In this document: piece after piece, positions 27,442-35,757 of the stretch
How the letters are laid out: every line of letters starts with the position of its first letter
How positions within the stretch are numbered: position 1 is the stretch's first letter
Made by a program: the position numbers and the translations under genes
Notes under the pieces: model-generated
What the model saw: only the letters and a program-made list of their open reading frames with translations
Told to the model about the DNA's origin: nothing
Database searches by the model: none
Origin: Berkiella sp963829835
GTDB lineage: Bacteria > Pseudomonadota > Gammaproteobacteria > Berkiellales > Berkiellaceae
Length of the DNA stretch: 64,000 bases
Reading direction: 5' to 3'
Assembly (NCBI GenBank): GCA_963829835.1
Contig: CAWHKC010000004.1
Coordinates: forward strand, 1,302,001 to 1,366,000

Positions 27442-28359
27442 CTATTGTTGTAAACAGCTTTGCAAAGTATCGCCAATAGCCAACATTATTTTTTCATAGG
27501 CCCCAGGTCCTTTGGGTAGACGAGCTCCTAAGGGATCCAGTTCGGCTACTGTAACACCTGAATCACTTAAGTATTGCTTAGTCATCGTATCGTTAAATTC
27601 AGTTTCTCTGAAAACGCATTTAATGTGCTGAGTTTGAATAAGATGCTTGATCATATTCAATCCATTCGCACTTAAGGGTAAATGGGGGTTTAACATCATG
27701 GTCCCCGCAGCGCTGAGATGAAATTCATCCTCAAAATACTGATAACCATCGTGATAAACTAAAAAAGGTTTGTTCTGCACATTTGCCAGCTTGGTTGTCA
27801 GATTGATTTTAAGTTTAGCAATATTTGCTTTTAGTTTTTTAGCGTTATTTTGGTAAATCAGAGCATTTGAAGTATCAATGACAGATAAATAATCACTTAC
27901 GTAATCAACCACGACTACTGCATTATCTGTTGATAACCAAAAATGGGGATCAATAGCGCCGTGTTCATGCTCATGCTCACTTTCATGATCATGATGATGT
28001 TCCCACGCCCGTCCTTCACGTTGGCTAAGTAGGTTGAGTTTAGGGATTTTAAGTAAGGTTATCACACCATATTGTGGCTTTAGTTGCTCTAAAGGTTTTT
28101 CCATAAATAATTCAAGGGATGGCCCAACCCAAATGATGAGCTCAGCTTGTTGTAATTGTTTTAACGTTGAGGGTTTTAATTGGAAAGTATGAGGAGAGGC
28201 GTTATCTGGTAGGATGAGCGTAGGCTCATCGATCCCTTCCATAATACTGGCCACTAATGCCTGTATTGGCTTGATCGTTACAATGACCTTGGGTGCCCCA
28301 AAACAGGGGAAGCAAATAAGCAACAAGGCGACAATAAGCAATAAATGGCGGTTTTGCAT
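27442..28359 (-). CDS. znuA: Zinc ABC transporter substrate-binding protein
   Basis: 305 residues. A signal peptide (LLLIVALLLICFPCFG) precedes the ZnuA fold. Metal-binding histidines are in NASPHTFQLKPS, in DPHFWLS and in the YHDGYQYFE block. A flexible His/Asp/Glu loop (EHHHDHESEHEHEHG, residues ~119-133) is the charged loop characteristic of zinc-specific cluster 9 binding proteins. It delivers periplasmic zinc to ZnuBC, which is encoded divergently just to the right. The short intergenic space implies shared control, probably by a Zur-type repressor, though no Zur box was identified with confidence. Confidence 0.93.
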   Translation of the reverse strand: MQNRHLLLIVALLLICFPCFGAPKVIVTIKPIQALVASIMEGIDEPTLILPDNASPHTFQLKPSTLKQLQQAELIIWVGPSLELFMEKPLEQLKPQYGVITLLKIPKLNLLSQREGRAWEHHHDHESEHEHEHGAIDPHFWLSTDNAVVVVDYVSDYLSVIDTSNALIYQNNAKKLKANIAKLKINLTTKLANVQNKPFLVYHDGYQYFEDEFHLSAAGTMMLNPHLPLSANGLNMIKHLIQTQHIKCVFRETEFNDTMTKQYLSDSGVTVAELDPLGARLPKGPGAYEKIMLAIGDTLQSCLQQ

Positions 28360-28387
28360 GAGATCCCATAGGTGATCAAGTCAGGTA

Positions 28388-28415
28388 ATGCTAGAATCTA
28401 TCATATCTGAGTCAA
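28388..28415 (-). promoter_or_regulatory. Candidate znuA promoter
   Basis: Reading the minus strand, TTGACT (28415-28410) is followed after 16 bases by TAGCAT (28393-28388). Alternatively TATGAT lies at 28405-28400. This places the znuA promoter inside what would be the first codons of a longer znuC frame, which supports a downstream znuC start at 28427. Confidence 0.4.
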
Positions 28416-28426
28416 GCATTAAAGTT

Positions 28427-29197
28427 ATGAGCCCAACCATTAGAACACCCTTAGTTCAAGTTGACGATCTATCCTTTACGGATTCGATGCGCCCCATTTT
28501 AGAGCATGTGAACCTAAAGCTCTTTCCGGGGGAGATACTCTCTGTGATTGGGCCAAATGGCGCCGGGAAAACGACCTTGGTCAAATTGATTGTGGGCTTG
28601 CTCACCCCTTCTTCAGGCTCTGTCTCACATTCACTTGGCTTGCGAATTGGCTATATGCCGCAGCGTTTGCATATTGATCCTATTTTTCCCCTTAGCGTCG
28701 AACGATTTTTGCAATTAGGGCAATCCTGGTCGCAAGAGAAAATGATAAGTATGTTACAAGAAGTAGGCGTTTTGCATGTGCTAAAGGGTCAATTGCAGTC
28801 TATTTCTGGTGGGGAATTGCAGCGCGTTTTATTAGCACGAGCTCTATTAAGAGAACCTCAATTATTGGTATTAGACGAGCCGGCTCAAGGGGTAGATTTA
28901 GTAGGGCAAGGTGAGCTTTATGACTTGATTGCTGGGATCCGTGACAAACACCATTGCTCAATACTGCTGGTTTCACATGATTTAAATATCGTGATGGCAA
29001 GAACGGATACTGTGGTGTGCTTGAATCAACATGTGTGTTGCTCAGGCCACCCAGAAACGGTCAGTAGAGATCCGGCGTTTGCTGCGATGTTTGGGAAAGC
29101 CGCAGAGGGGTTAGCTTTTTATACCCATCATCATGATCATCACCATGGTGTCCAAGGGCAGGTGATAAAGCCAAAGAAGGGAAGTCAAGATGACTGA
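28427..29197 (+). CDS. znuC: Zinc ABC transporter ATP-binding protein
   Basis: 256 residues from ATG 28427. The frame is open from ATG 28388, but those 13 codons would overlap the probable znuA promoter. Walker A is GPNGAGKTTL, the ABC signature is SISGGELQRVLLARALL, Walker B is LLVLDEPAQGVD, and the switch histidine is in LLVSHDLN. The C-terminus carries an extra His cluster (YTHHHDHHHG), which may sense or bind zinc. It powers ZnuB and overlaps znuB by 8 bases. Confidence 0.92.
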   Translation: MSPTIRTPLVQVDDLSFTDSMRPILEHVNLKLFPGEILSVIGPNGAGKTTLVKLIVGLLTPSSGSVSHSLGLRIGYMPQRLHIDPIFPLSVERFLQLGQSWSQEKMISMLQEVGVLHVLKGQLQSISGGELQRVLLARALLREPQLLVLDEPAQGVDLVGQGELYDLIAGIRDKHHCSILLVSHDLNIVMARTDTVVCLNQHVCCSGHPETVSRDPAFAAMFGKAAEGLAFYTHHHDHHHGVQGQVIKPKKGSQDD

Positions 29198-30008
29198 GTT
29201 TTGGCAATCTTTTGATATTCGATATTTATTTATCCCTCTATTAGGAGGAGTCGGTGTTGCTGCCATTGCGGGACCTTTAGGTTCAATCATGGTATGGCGA
29301 CGACTCGCCTATTTTGGTGATACTTTATCTCATTCTGGATTACTAGGGATCACCTTAGCACTAGCGCTACATATTAATATTACTTTTGGCGTGTGTTTTA
29401 TTGCACTGATTGTGGCGCTATTGATGTTGAAACTACAATCTCATATCAAGGTCAGCAATGATACTTTGCTTGGCATATTATCGCATACAACGCTTGCGTT
29501 AGGGCTATTAGTGTTAGCGCTAATGGACGATATTCGAGTTGATGTCTTAGGGTTTTTGTATGGTGATATTTTAGCAATGACTTGGCGCGATGTTATTTTA
29601 GTTTATGTGGGTGGTGCATTTGCCTTTGTCTTATTAGCAACGCTTTGGCAATCTTTGTTAAGGATCACCATCGATACTGATTTAGCGAAAGTGGAAGGCG
29701 TCCCCGTTGAACGCATTCAAACAGTGTATATGTTGTTACTGGCGATAGTCATTGCAATTGCAATAAAAATTGTTGGTGTGTTGTTGATAACTGCATTATT
29801 GGTGATTCCAGCAGCAGGTGCCAGGCCCTGTGCGAAAAGCCCCGAAAGTATGGCATTGATATCGAGTATCATTGGCGTCATTTCTGTTATTTGTGGGATT
29901 GGGGTTTCTCATATTTGGGATGTGCCAACTGGTCCTGCCATCGTGGTATTTGCAGCCGCAATTTTGCTGCTAAACACGGTGATATTCAGCTATAAGCCAA
30001 CTAACTAA
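29190..30008 (+). CDS. znuB: Zinc ABC transporter permease
   Basis: 272 residues, with about eight membrane helices of the ABC-3 (cluster 9) family. WRRLAYFGDTLSHSGLLGI near the N-terminus is the typical coupling region, and VIPAAGARPCAKSP near residue 210 is conserved among ZnuB proteins. It forms the membrane channel for zinc with ZnuC and ZnuA. Overlaps znuC, so the two are translationally coupled. Confidence 0.93.
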   Translation: MTEFWQSFDIRYLFIPLLGGVGVAAIAGPLGSIMVWRRLAYFGDTLSHSGLLGITLALALHINITFGVCFIALIVALLMLKLQSHIKVSNDTLLGILSHTTLALGLLVLALMDDIRVDVLGFLYGDILAMTWRDVILVYVGGAFAFVLLATLWQSLLRITIDTDLAKVEGVPVERIQTVYMLLLAIVIAIAIKIVGVLLITALLVIPAAGARPCAKSPESMALISSIIGVISVICGIGVSHIWDVPTGPAIVVFAAAILLLNTVIFSYKPTN

Positions 30009-30165
30009 CCCCTTTTAAAATCTTTTCAGAAAATCAACTAATTATTTTGCATTGTGAAAATGACCATGATACTGTTAATTTTCAGTCTGAATTGTTCTTA
30101 CTGACTTGTTAAGCGTATTTCAGTGAAAATAAATACGCATTTGTATAAAAGTAGTTGGAGGGTGT

Positions 30166-31473
30166 ATGCCGCGTTTGGTTTTTGATCTTGGTGATGTTTG
30201 GGAAGACAGTAAAGAAATACTTCGCGATGCGTGGTTGCTATGGAAAGAACCTAAAGAAGCACCTCCTAGCATACGAAATCTGCCCCTTGCGTTTATGCCC
30301 CTTAAAGATAATCAAAATAAAGATTATGGTGTTTTCGTACCTGAACTTTATGAGATAGCGCTCGTCAAAGGTTTGAAAGTACAACAAGAAGCGGCTGCAT
30401 GGCTATTAGCTAATCCTGGTGCCAGTATTGAAGCCCAAAAAGCTCAACCTTTTTACAATGAACTGTATAAAGCCGACGGCACTTTACTAACGGCTTTTGA
30501 ATTAGCAGTTCTACCTGTTATCTATGACGATAATGTTCAGAATTCTAAAGATCCGATCATTAAGCGTGCAGAAGAAGAATTTACCTACCGTATTGGTAAG
30601 AAGCAGCCTTTACCGCCTGTTGTCGACAAATACCAGATTAAATCAGATTATTTTAAAAAACTGAATTTAATCAATTTGAAAGCAGGTGTGCCACGGCATG
30701 TGCAGTTAAACATTCTTAATCCTGCTGATAAAACAACGACGCGAGATAGAGTCTTTCATTATACAGCGCAAAGAGTGGCACTTATTTTAACTGCAATTGC
30801 AGCTCTCACCGTGACTGCAAGCACTCCATTATGGTTTAGTGTTTTGGCTCTGGGTGTGGTGTTGGCAGAATGGTGTGGTAAAGAGTTTGGCGTTTATGGT
30901 GCTGCAGAAACCTCACTGCGCAGCTTGAGTAGCATTTTCTCCAAAGATTTTCTCTGGGGCGATAAAATAAGCGCAAAGAAAACTTTAAAGACGGTTGCTT
31001 TGCTAGCCGCGTTGGGGGCAACCACTTTTGGCGTTGCAGTGCTTGGTTGGTCAGCAATACTGAATTTACCTTGGTGGGGTGCGGCAGCTGGTGATGGCCT
31101 TTTCGCAAGCGCAATGCTTGGGCATAAATTTTTGCTTGCAGGCCTTGTGAGTGGTGCGGGCGCATTAATGACCTTTACCGGCGGTCTTGAAGCACAACGG
31201 TTTTTCTGGGGCTTAGGTATTTGGGATAAGCAAATTGATTTCTCAAAAGAGAAAGCACTTCGACCTCTTACCAAGCAGGTTGTATTAGAGCAGTCTTTGA
31301 TCAACTGCCAACGTGAATTGGAACTTGGACTTGATAAGAGTTGCCAGCCAGAAGTGAGACGTGAATTTACACAGTTGAGAGATCGCTTAATGGTTACAAC
31401 TCAATTGGTGCCACAACCTGCTGTTGCTGCTAATGATGAAGTTAAAGAGAAAGCTCGTATTTCTATACCTTAG
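30166..31473 (+). CDS. Membrane protein of unknown family
   Basis: 435 residues. The N-terminal 200 residues are soluble and mixed charged (start MPRLVFDLGDVWEDSKEIL). Three to four hydrophobic helices follow at roughly residues 203-238, 273-297 and 318-342, then a charged C-terminal tail. There is no signal peptide. I recognise no family. GGAGG lies just upstream of ATG 30166 and a strong terminator follows, so it is a single-gene unit. A soluble front part with internal membrane helices and no export signal is seen in type IV secretion effectors of Legionellales, but this is context only. Confidence 0.7.
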   Translation: MPRLVFDLGDVWEDSKEILRDAWLLWKEPKEAPPSIRNLPLAFMPLKDNQNKDYGVFVPELYEIALVKGLKVQQEAAAWLLANPGASIEAQKAQPFYNELYKADGTLLTAFELAVLPVIYDDNVQNSKDPIIKRAEEEFTYRIGKKQPLPPVVDKYQIKSDYFKKLNLINLKAGVPRHVQLNILNPADKTTTRDRVFHYTAQRVALILTAIAALTVTASTPLWFSVLALGVVLAEWCGKEFGVYGAAETSLRSLSSIFSKDFLWGDKISAKKTLKTVALLAALGATTFGVAVLGWSAILNLPWWGAAAGDGLFASAMLGHKFLLAGLVSGAGALMTFTGGLEAQRFFWGLGIWDKQIDFSKEKALRPLTKQVVLEQSLINCQRELELGLDKSCQPEVRREFTQLRDRLMVTTQLVPQPAVAANDEVKEKARISIP

Positions 31474-31492
31474 AAAGTTCTTTTTAACACTT

Positions 31493-31522
31493 AAAACGGC
31501 ACCTTTTGGTGCCGTTTTTTTT
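31493..31522 (+). terminator. Rho-independent terminator
   Basis: Perfect 11-bp stem AAAACGGCACC (31493-31503) / GGTGCCGTTTT (31508-31518) with TTTT loop and an eight- to nine-base T run. It ends the unknown membrane protein gene. Confidence 0.92.
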
Positions 31523-31648
31523 TACCATGGCTCCCCATTTATCCACTTTTCGCCACCGTTTGTCTGGCCAGTTTGCTTATCCTTACCCAAGCCATACAAT
31601 GAATGCACTATACTTTTTTAAGAGAGTGAAGGCTAAAAGGGTAAGCAA

Positions 31649-32896
31649 ATGTGGGGACAACCGAGCTTTTGGTTTTATTACCAAATGGCGCGTATCAAGG
31701 GATGGTTTCAAAATAAAGCGTTTAGTCATTTCAAACAACAACTCAAAATAAAACGCTTAATTCGCCATGTCACATCAAAGGTGAAATATTATAAAAATAA
31801 GAATATTTCGAATTATTATCAGTTGCCAGTCGTTGATAAGAGCATATTCCAAGAAAATTTTGAAAGCTTTACGGTAAAACCAGTTGATGCCAATGAACTG
31901 CATATTAATCAATCCGCAGGAACATCAGGCGTTGCTTCGACTTATTTATTTTCTAAAAAGGAAATGCTCAGTTCTTTGATTAACACTTTAAGTAAGTTAT
32001 TACCTTCCACCTGGTTTAAATCTCGAAAAGTGGCCGTTTTTCATTTATCAAAAGATCCCTATTTCCCTCAAGATCTATCCTCTTCTTTTCTTCAATGGTG
32101 CTTTTTTAGTTTAAACGATAATTTTGAACAACAACTGGTAAAGCTTCAATCCTTTGCGCCTGATGTCATTATTGCGCCAGTACAGACATTATGCAAATTG
32201 GCTCTTGCGCAACAGTTAAAAAAAATATCATTGCATCCACAAAGAGTTGTCACGACCCAAGAAGTATTAACCCCATTTGATGAAAAACTTATCTCTTGCA
32301 GTTTCGAACAAAATGTCTATCAATTATATCAATGTGCTGAAGGTTGGTTAGGGGGCACTTGTGAATTTGGCACGCTGCATTTAGATGAAGATCAATATTT
32401 TATTGAACAAGAATGGATAGATGAATCAAAGCAGCGATTTATACCGGTTATAACTGCATTAAATCGTTTCGTGCAACCTCTAATGCGCTATCGTATGGAA
32501 GATATTTTAACGATTAAGTCCAATCCCTGTCCTTGTGGAAGCACGCATTTAGCGGTTGAAAAAATTGTGGGTCGCTGTGAAGATATGCTGTATTTCTCTC
32601 ATATTGGCAATAGTCATAATTTAAAACCCATTTATTCAGATCATATCCTATCTGCTATGGGTCTGGCGGGTGGGAGCATCGAAAAATACCAACTGATGCA
32701 ATATTCACCAGGCCATCTTCTGGTAAAATTAAACGCAAAAAATATTCCTCTTGCTAAACAATGCATCAAACAACAATTCGAAAAATTATCACAAATCCAT
32801 CAAGTGAAATGTCCGCTTTTAGAATTTGCTGCTCTTGATCATCTGCCTTTAAATCACATGTTCAGACAAACACAGCGCCTGGTCAAAATACCATAA
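31649..32896 (+). CDS. PaaK/CoF-synthetase-like adenylate-forming enzyme
   Basis: 415 residues. The pattern resembles the coenzyme F390 synthetase / phenylacetate-CoA ligase group: a nucleotide-binding INQSAGTSGVASTYLFSK, then a central YQLYQCAEGWLGGTC in the place of the adenylation motif, and the downstream MRYRMEDILTI, CPCGSTHL and KIVGRCEDML blocks typical of PaaK-like proteins. It should activate a carboxylic acid as an acyl-adenylate; the substrate is unknown. It stands alone, without thiolation or paa genes, between terminators. AAGGG precedes the ATG. Confidence 0.72.
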   Translation: MWGQPSFWFYYQMARIKGWFQNKAFSHFKQQLKIKRLIRHVTSKVKYYKNKNISNYYQLPVVDKSIFQENFESFTVKPVDANELHINQSAGTSGVASTYLFSKKEMLSSLINTLSKLLPSTWFKSRKVAVFHLSKDPYFPQDLSSSFLQWCFFSLNDNFEQQLVKLQSFAPDVIIAPVQTLCKLALAQQLKKISLHPQRVVTTQEVLTPFDEKLISCSFEQNVYQLYQCAEGWLGGTCEFGTLHLDEDQYFIEQEWIDESKQRFIPVITALNRFVQPLMRYRMEDILTIKSNPCPCGSTHLAVEKIVGRCEDMLYFSHIGNSHNLKPIYSDHILSAMGLAGGSIEKYQLMQYSPGHLLVKLNAKNIPLAKQCIKQQFEKLSQIHQVKCPLLEFAALDHLPLNHMFRQTQRLVKIP

Positions 32897-32994
32897 TTCA
32901 TTCCACTTAAAATTGACTACTCTTTACTATTAGGTCAGCCCAATATCGGTACTGTGTTTTTATGGGCTGTATATAATCTTAGTGGAGAGGTGCC

Positions 32995-34101
32995 ATGGGT
33001 AAAGAGTCAAAAATTGAAGCACTCAAAAAAGAATTAGAAGAAACAAAAAAAATAATGGTTAAGAACTTTGACTTAGTCATTGCTCGCGGCAAAAAACTGG
33101 AAGTGTTAAAAGATAAATCACGTGATTTGAAGCTAGGCGCTCAAGTGTTTCAAAAAAGCGCAAAAGATCTCAAAAGAGAGCTGCAATGGCACAATATTAT
33201 GCTGACATTGAGCATCATTGGTGCAACGCTAGGGGCTGTTATTGCTTTATTGTCAGGTTATCCACCGCTTATCATTCTTGCAATGAGTGCTTTAGGAGGA
33301 GTGATTACAGGCGGTATATTTTGGTTAGGTTCAGGTTTCCAACATAAATTTAATCTATATAAACCAAAAAATTCGGATGTTTCACCCAAAAACAAAATTA
33401 ACGTATTATTCAAGACAGCACTTAGAAAGATTCTACACAAGGAGAGGACAATCATGACTAAAAAAAGTGGGCCAACCGGTCCTGGAACGCCATCTACAAA
33501 CGATGATGATCCAGATAGAGAAAAAGAGATGGCAGAGATTGCAGCGGAATTGGAAAAAGTCAAAAAATTAGAAGCCGACAAAGCGCAATTATTAATCCAA
33601 CGCGGTCAATTGTTGGATAAATTGACTTCAGGTACGACAGAATTAAAACAAAATTCTGAAACTTTTCAAACCGCTGCTCATCAAGTTGAAAGAGTGGAAG
33701 AGGCAAAAAATCATCATTTGACTTCTATTCTTATTGGGATGGGTGGTTTTGCGTTGGGTGTTTTATATGCCTTTTTATCGGGATATACCTGGCCTTTAAT
33801 GCTTGTCTTTGGAGCATTAGGAGGAACACTTACCTATGGCGTTAGTTCTGTCCTAACAGGGTCTTGGGATAAATTAGTTGGGGTTGGAGATGCCATTCGT
33901 ACTTTTTCCTGGTTTCAATCAAAAGCCACTCCCTACAAAGAACGTGAAGTGATCGCTCCCTCCCCGCAGTTAGAAAAAGAGCCGGATATTTCAAAACCAA
34001 AAGGTATTTTGCCCGGATTTAAAAATCTTGTAACAACAGCTAAAGAGGAAGTCGTTAAGGATTTGGGACTACCAGAAAAAAGAGCAAAAATGGTTGTTTA
34101 A
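32995..34101 (+). CDS. Tandem R-SNARE-like membrane protein (possible effector)
   Basis: 368 residues made of two similar modules. Module 1 (residues ~6-113) is a helix whose layer positions around R31 match synaptobrevin R-SNAREs: L14, M21, V28, R31 (zero layer), L35, L38, S42, L45, A49, F52, A56, L59, then KRELQWHN before the membrane as in VAMP2's KRKYWWKN, then a hydrophobic hairpin (68-86, 91-112). Module 2 (residues ~179-287) repeats this less strictly: R203 with L186, V189, L200, L207, L210, L217, F224, A228, V231, then another hydrophobic hairpin (244-283). A basic tail follows. No signal peptide. An internal AAGGAGAGG and ATG (33454) could start module 2 alone. Membrane-fusion mimicry in a host cell is inferred. 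Confidence 0.75.
   Translation: MGKESKIEALKKELEETKKIMVKNFDLVIARGKKLEVLKDKSRDLKLGAQVFQKSAKDLKRELQWHNIMLTLSIIGATLGAVIALLSGYPPLIILAMSALGGVITGGIFWLGSGFQHKFNLYKPKNSDVSPKNKINVLFKTALRKILHKERTIMTKKSGPTGPGTPSTNDDDPDREKEMAEIAAELEKVKKLEADKAQLLIQRGQLLDKLTSGTTELKQNSETFQTAAHQVERVEEAKNHHLTSILIGMGGFALGVLYAFLSGYTWPLMLVFGALGGTLTYGVSSVLTGSWDKLVGVGDAIRTFSWFQSKATPYKEREVIAPSPQLEKEPDISKPKGILPGFKNLVTTAKEEVVKDLGLPEKRAKMVV
33440..33456 (+). promoter_or_regulatory. Strong internal ribosome binding site and in-frame ATG
   Basis: AAGGAGAGG (33439-33447) stands six bases before ATG 33454, which is in frame with the SNARE-like gene (codon 154) and directly precedes its second module. It is stronger than most gene-start sites in this window. 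Confidence 0.6.
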
Positions 34102-34151
34102 GACCCTCATCTGCCTACGCTAAGAAGCTTCGGCAAGACAGGCCCTAATAA

Positions 34152-34173
34152 CCCTCTCCCAAAAGGGAGAGGG
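34152..34173. terminator. Hairpin between convergent genes
   Basis: Perfect 9-bp stem CCCTCTCCC (34152-34160) / GGGAGAGGG (34165-34173) with AAAA loop, between the convergent SNARE-like gene and the end of the oxidase cluster. There is no good T tract on either side, so it could be a terminator-like mRNA 3' end or a small dispersed repeat. Confidence 0.5.
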
Positions 34174-34186
34174 GAAAGAGAGGTTT

Positions 34187-34846
34187 TTAAACGGCATTCA
34201 CATAATGATGAACAATTTCTTTGAAGTCTCTGACGATGGCACTTGGTTTTTCGCTGCTTGTAAAAATGGCCATCAATTTCCCTTCAGGATTGATCAGTAA
34301 TATAGCACCGCCATGTTCAATATGTTCTTGAGAGATTTGCACATTTTTTTCTTGCGCAACATGGATGCCGACATTTTTGGCAAGGGCAGCGACTTTGTCT
34401 TTATTTCCCGTTAAACCAATAAAGGGCGTTGTATTGAATTTATCTTGCTGAAAATATTCTTTTAAATGGGCTGGTGTATCATGTTCAGGGTCAATTGAGA
34501 TAAAAATAAACTGGACGTTAGCACCCTTTCCAAGGCGCTGTGAAATTTGGCTCATTGCGCCTAAGGTTGTAGGGCAAACATCAGGGCAATGGCTGTATCC
34601 AAAAAAGACAAAGCTCCAATGTTCTTTTAGAGATGTGTTGGTAAAGGGTTTCCCATTAAAATCGGTTAATGAAAAATCTTCTAATGAGTGTGGAACAGGA
34701 AAAGCCGTTCCAACACTCAGTGGCAAAGTTGTAAAAACATTTGCTGCTTGGCTGGTATTTGTTGAAAGATCATGGTTATCACGCCAGATGCCAATAGCCA
34801 ACGCAATACCAATAATAAGAATAATAAAAAGAGTATGCTTTTTCAT
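34187..34846 (-). CDS. sco1: Sco1/SenC copper chaperone for cytochrome oxidase
   Basis: 219 residues. An N-terminal anchor (TLFIILIIGIALAIGIW) is followed by a thioredoxin-like fold with the copper-binding YSHCPDVCPTTL (CxxxC) and a downstream IEHGGAILLINPEG histidine. It helps deliver copper to the CuA site of subunit II in the periplasm. Last gene of the minus-strand cox cluster, overlapping ctaB by 4 bases. Confidence 0.93.
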   Translation of the reverse strand: MKKHTLFIILIIGIALAIGIWRDNHDLSTNTSQAANVFTTLPLSVGTAFPVPHSLEDFSLTDFNGKPFTNTSLKEHWSFVFFGYSHCPDVCPTTLGAMSQISQRLGKGANVQFIFISIDPEHDTPAHLKEYFQQDKFNTTPFIGLTGNKDKVAALAKNVGIHVAQEKNVQISQEHIEHGGAILLINPEGKLMAIFTSSEKPSAIVRDFKEIVHHYVNAV

Positions 34847-35757
34847 GTAATACCTAATAATTGCAGAAAAAAATGTAAGTAGTGATCAATCAAAAGACCA
34901 ATAAATAAACCCATGAGATAAATAATTGAGTATATAAAAGTACTCATGGCTACTTTTGGATCATCTGATAAATACAACTTGAGCCCGTAATATAAAAACC
35001 CAAAACCAAGACCGAGTGCGCAAATAAGATAAGTGATCCCACACATACCTGTTATAAATGGCAAAACCGTGCAAGCTATCAACAGTACGGTATAAAGTAA
35101 AATGCAAAGTTTGGTAAATTTGATCCCATGGGTAACGGGAAGCATAGGCAACTTCGCTTTTGCATAATCTTCACAGCGATAAATGGCAAGCGCCCAAAAG
35201 TGAGGAGGAGTCCAGGTGAAAATTATCAAGACCAGCAACAGACCAAAAGGATCGATTTGACCTGTGATAGATGTCCAGCCAAGCAATGGCGGTGCAGCGC
35301 CAGCCGCACCACCAATAACGATATTTTGCGGTGTGGCACGTTTCAAATAAAGTGTATAAAACAAAGCATAACCAACCAAGCTTATCAGCGTTAACCAAGC
35401 CGTTAATTGATTCACCAATAGGCTTAATAGAGCAAGACCAATACTGCCAAGTAACAATGAAAACACCATAGCTTGTAGCGCACCTACACGCCCTGTCGCA
35501 ACTGGCCTGTCTTGAGTACGTCTCATGTGTACATCAATGTGCCTGTCGACGATATGATTAATGACAGCTGCAGAGCCCGCACAAAAACCAATGCCAATAG
35601 TAGCAAACAACATCGTTTGCCAAGGAAAAACTTCGGGAGGGGAAGCTAATAACATGCCAACCCAAGCAGTGAGTAGCATTAACATCACTACTCTGGGCTT
35701 GGTGAGTTCCCAGTAATCTCGCCATAAAGTAGGTGTAACGCGTGCTATGTTAGTCAT
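34843..35757 (-). CDS. ctaB: Protoheme IX farnesyltransferase (heme O synthase)
   Basis: 304 residues, a UbiA-superfamily membrane enzyme with about eight helices. It adds a farnesyl group to protoheme to give heme O. The motifs NHIVDRHIDVHMRRTQDRP and WTPPHFWALAIYRCEDYAKAK in part are diagnostic of CyoE/CtaB. Overlaps ctaA and sco1 by 4 bases each (ATGA junctions), so translation is coupled. Works directly before heme A synthase. Confidence 0.95.
   Translation of the reverse strand: MTNIARVTPTLWRDYWELTKPRVVMLMLLTAWVGMLLASPPEVFPWQTMLFATIGIGFCAGSAAVINHIVDRHIDVHMRRTQDRPVATGRVGALQAMVFSLLLGSIGLALLSLLVNQLTAWLTLISLVGYALFYTLYLKRATPQNIVIGGAAGAAPPLLGWTSITGQIDPFGLLLVLIIFTWTPPHFWALAIYRCEDYAKAKLPMLPVTHGIKFTKLCILLYTVLLIACTVLPFITGMCGITYLICALGLGFGFLYYGLKLYLSDDPKVAMSTFIYSIIYLMGLFIGLLIDHYLHFFLQLLGIT

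Noticed and set aside
34100..34180. CCCTCTCCC hairpin as a dispersed REP-type element
   Set aside because: Only one copy was noticed in the window, so a repeat family cannot be claimed.
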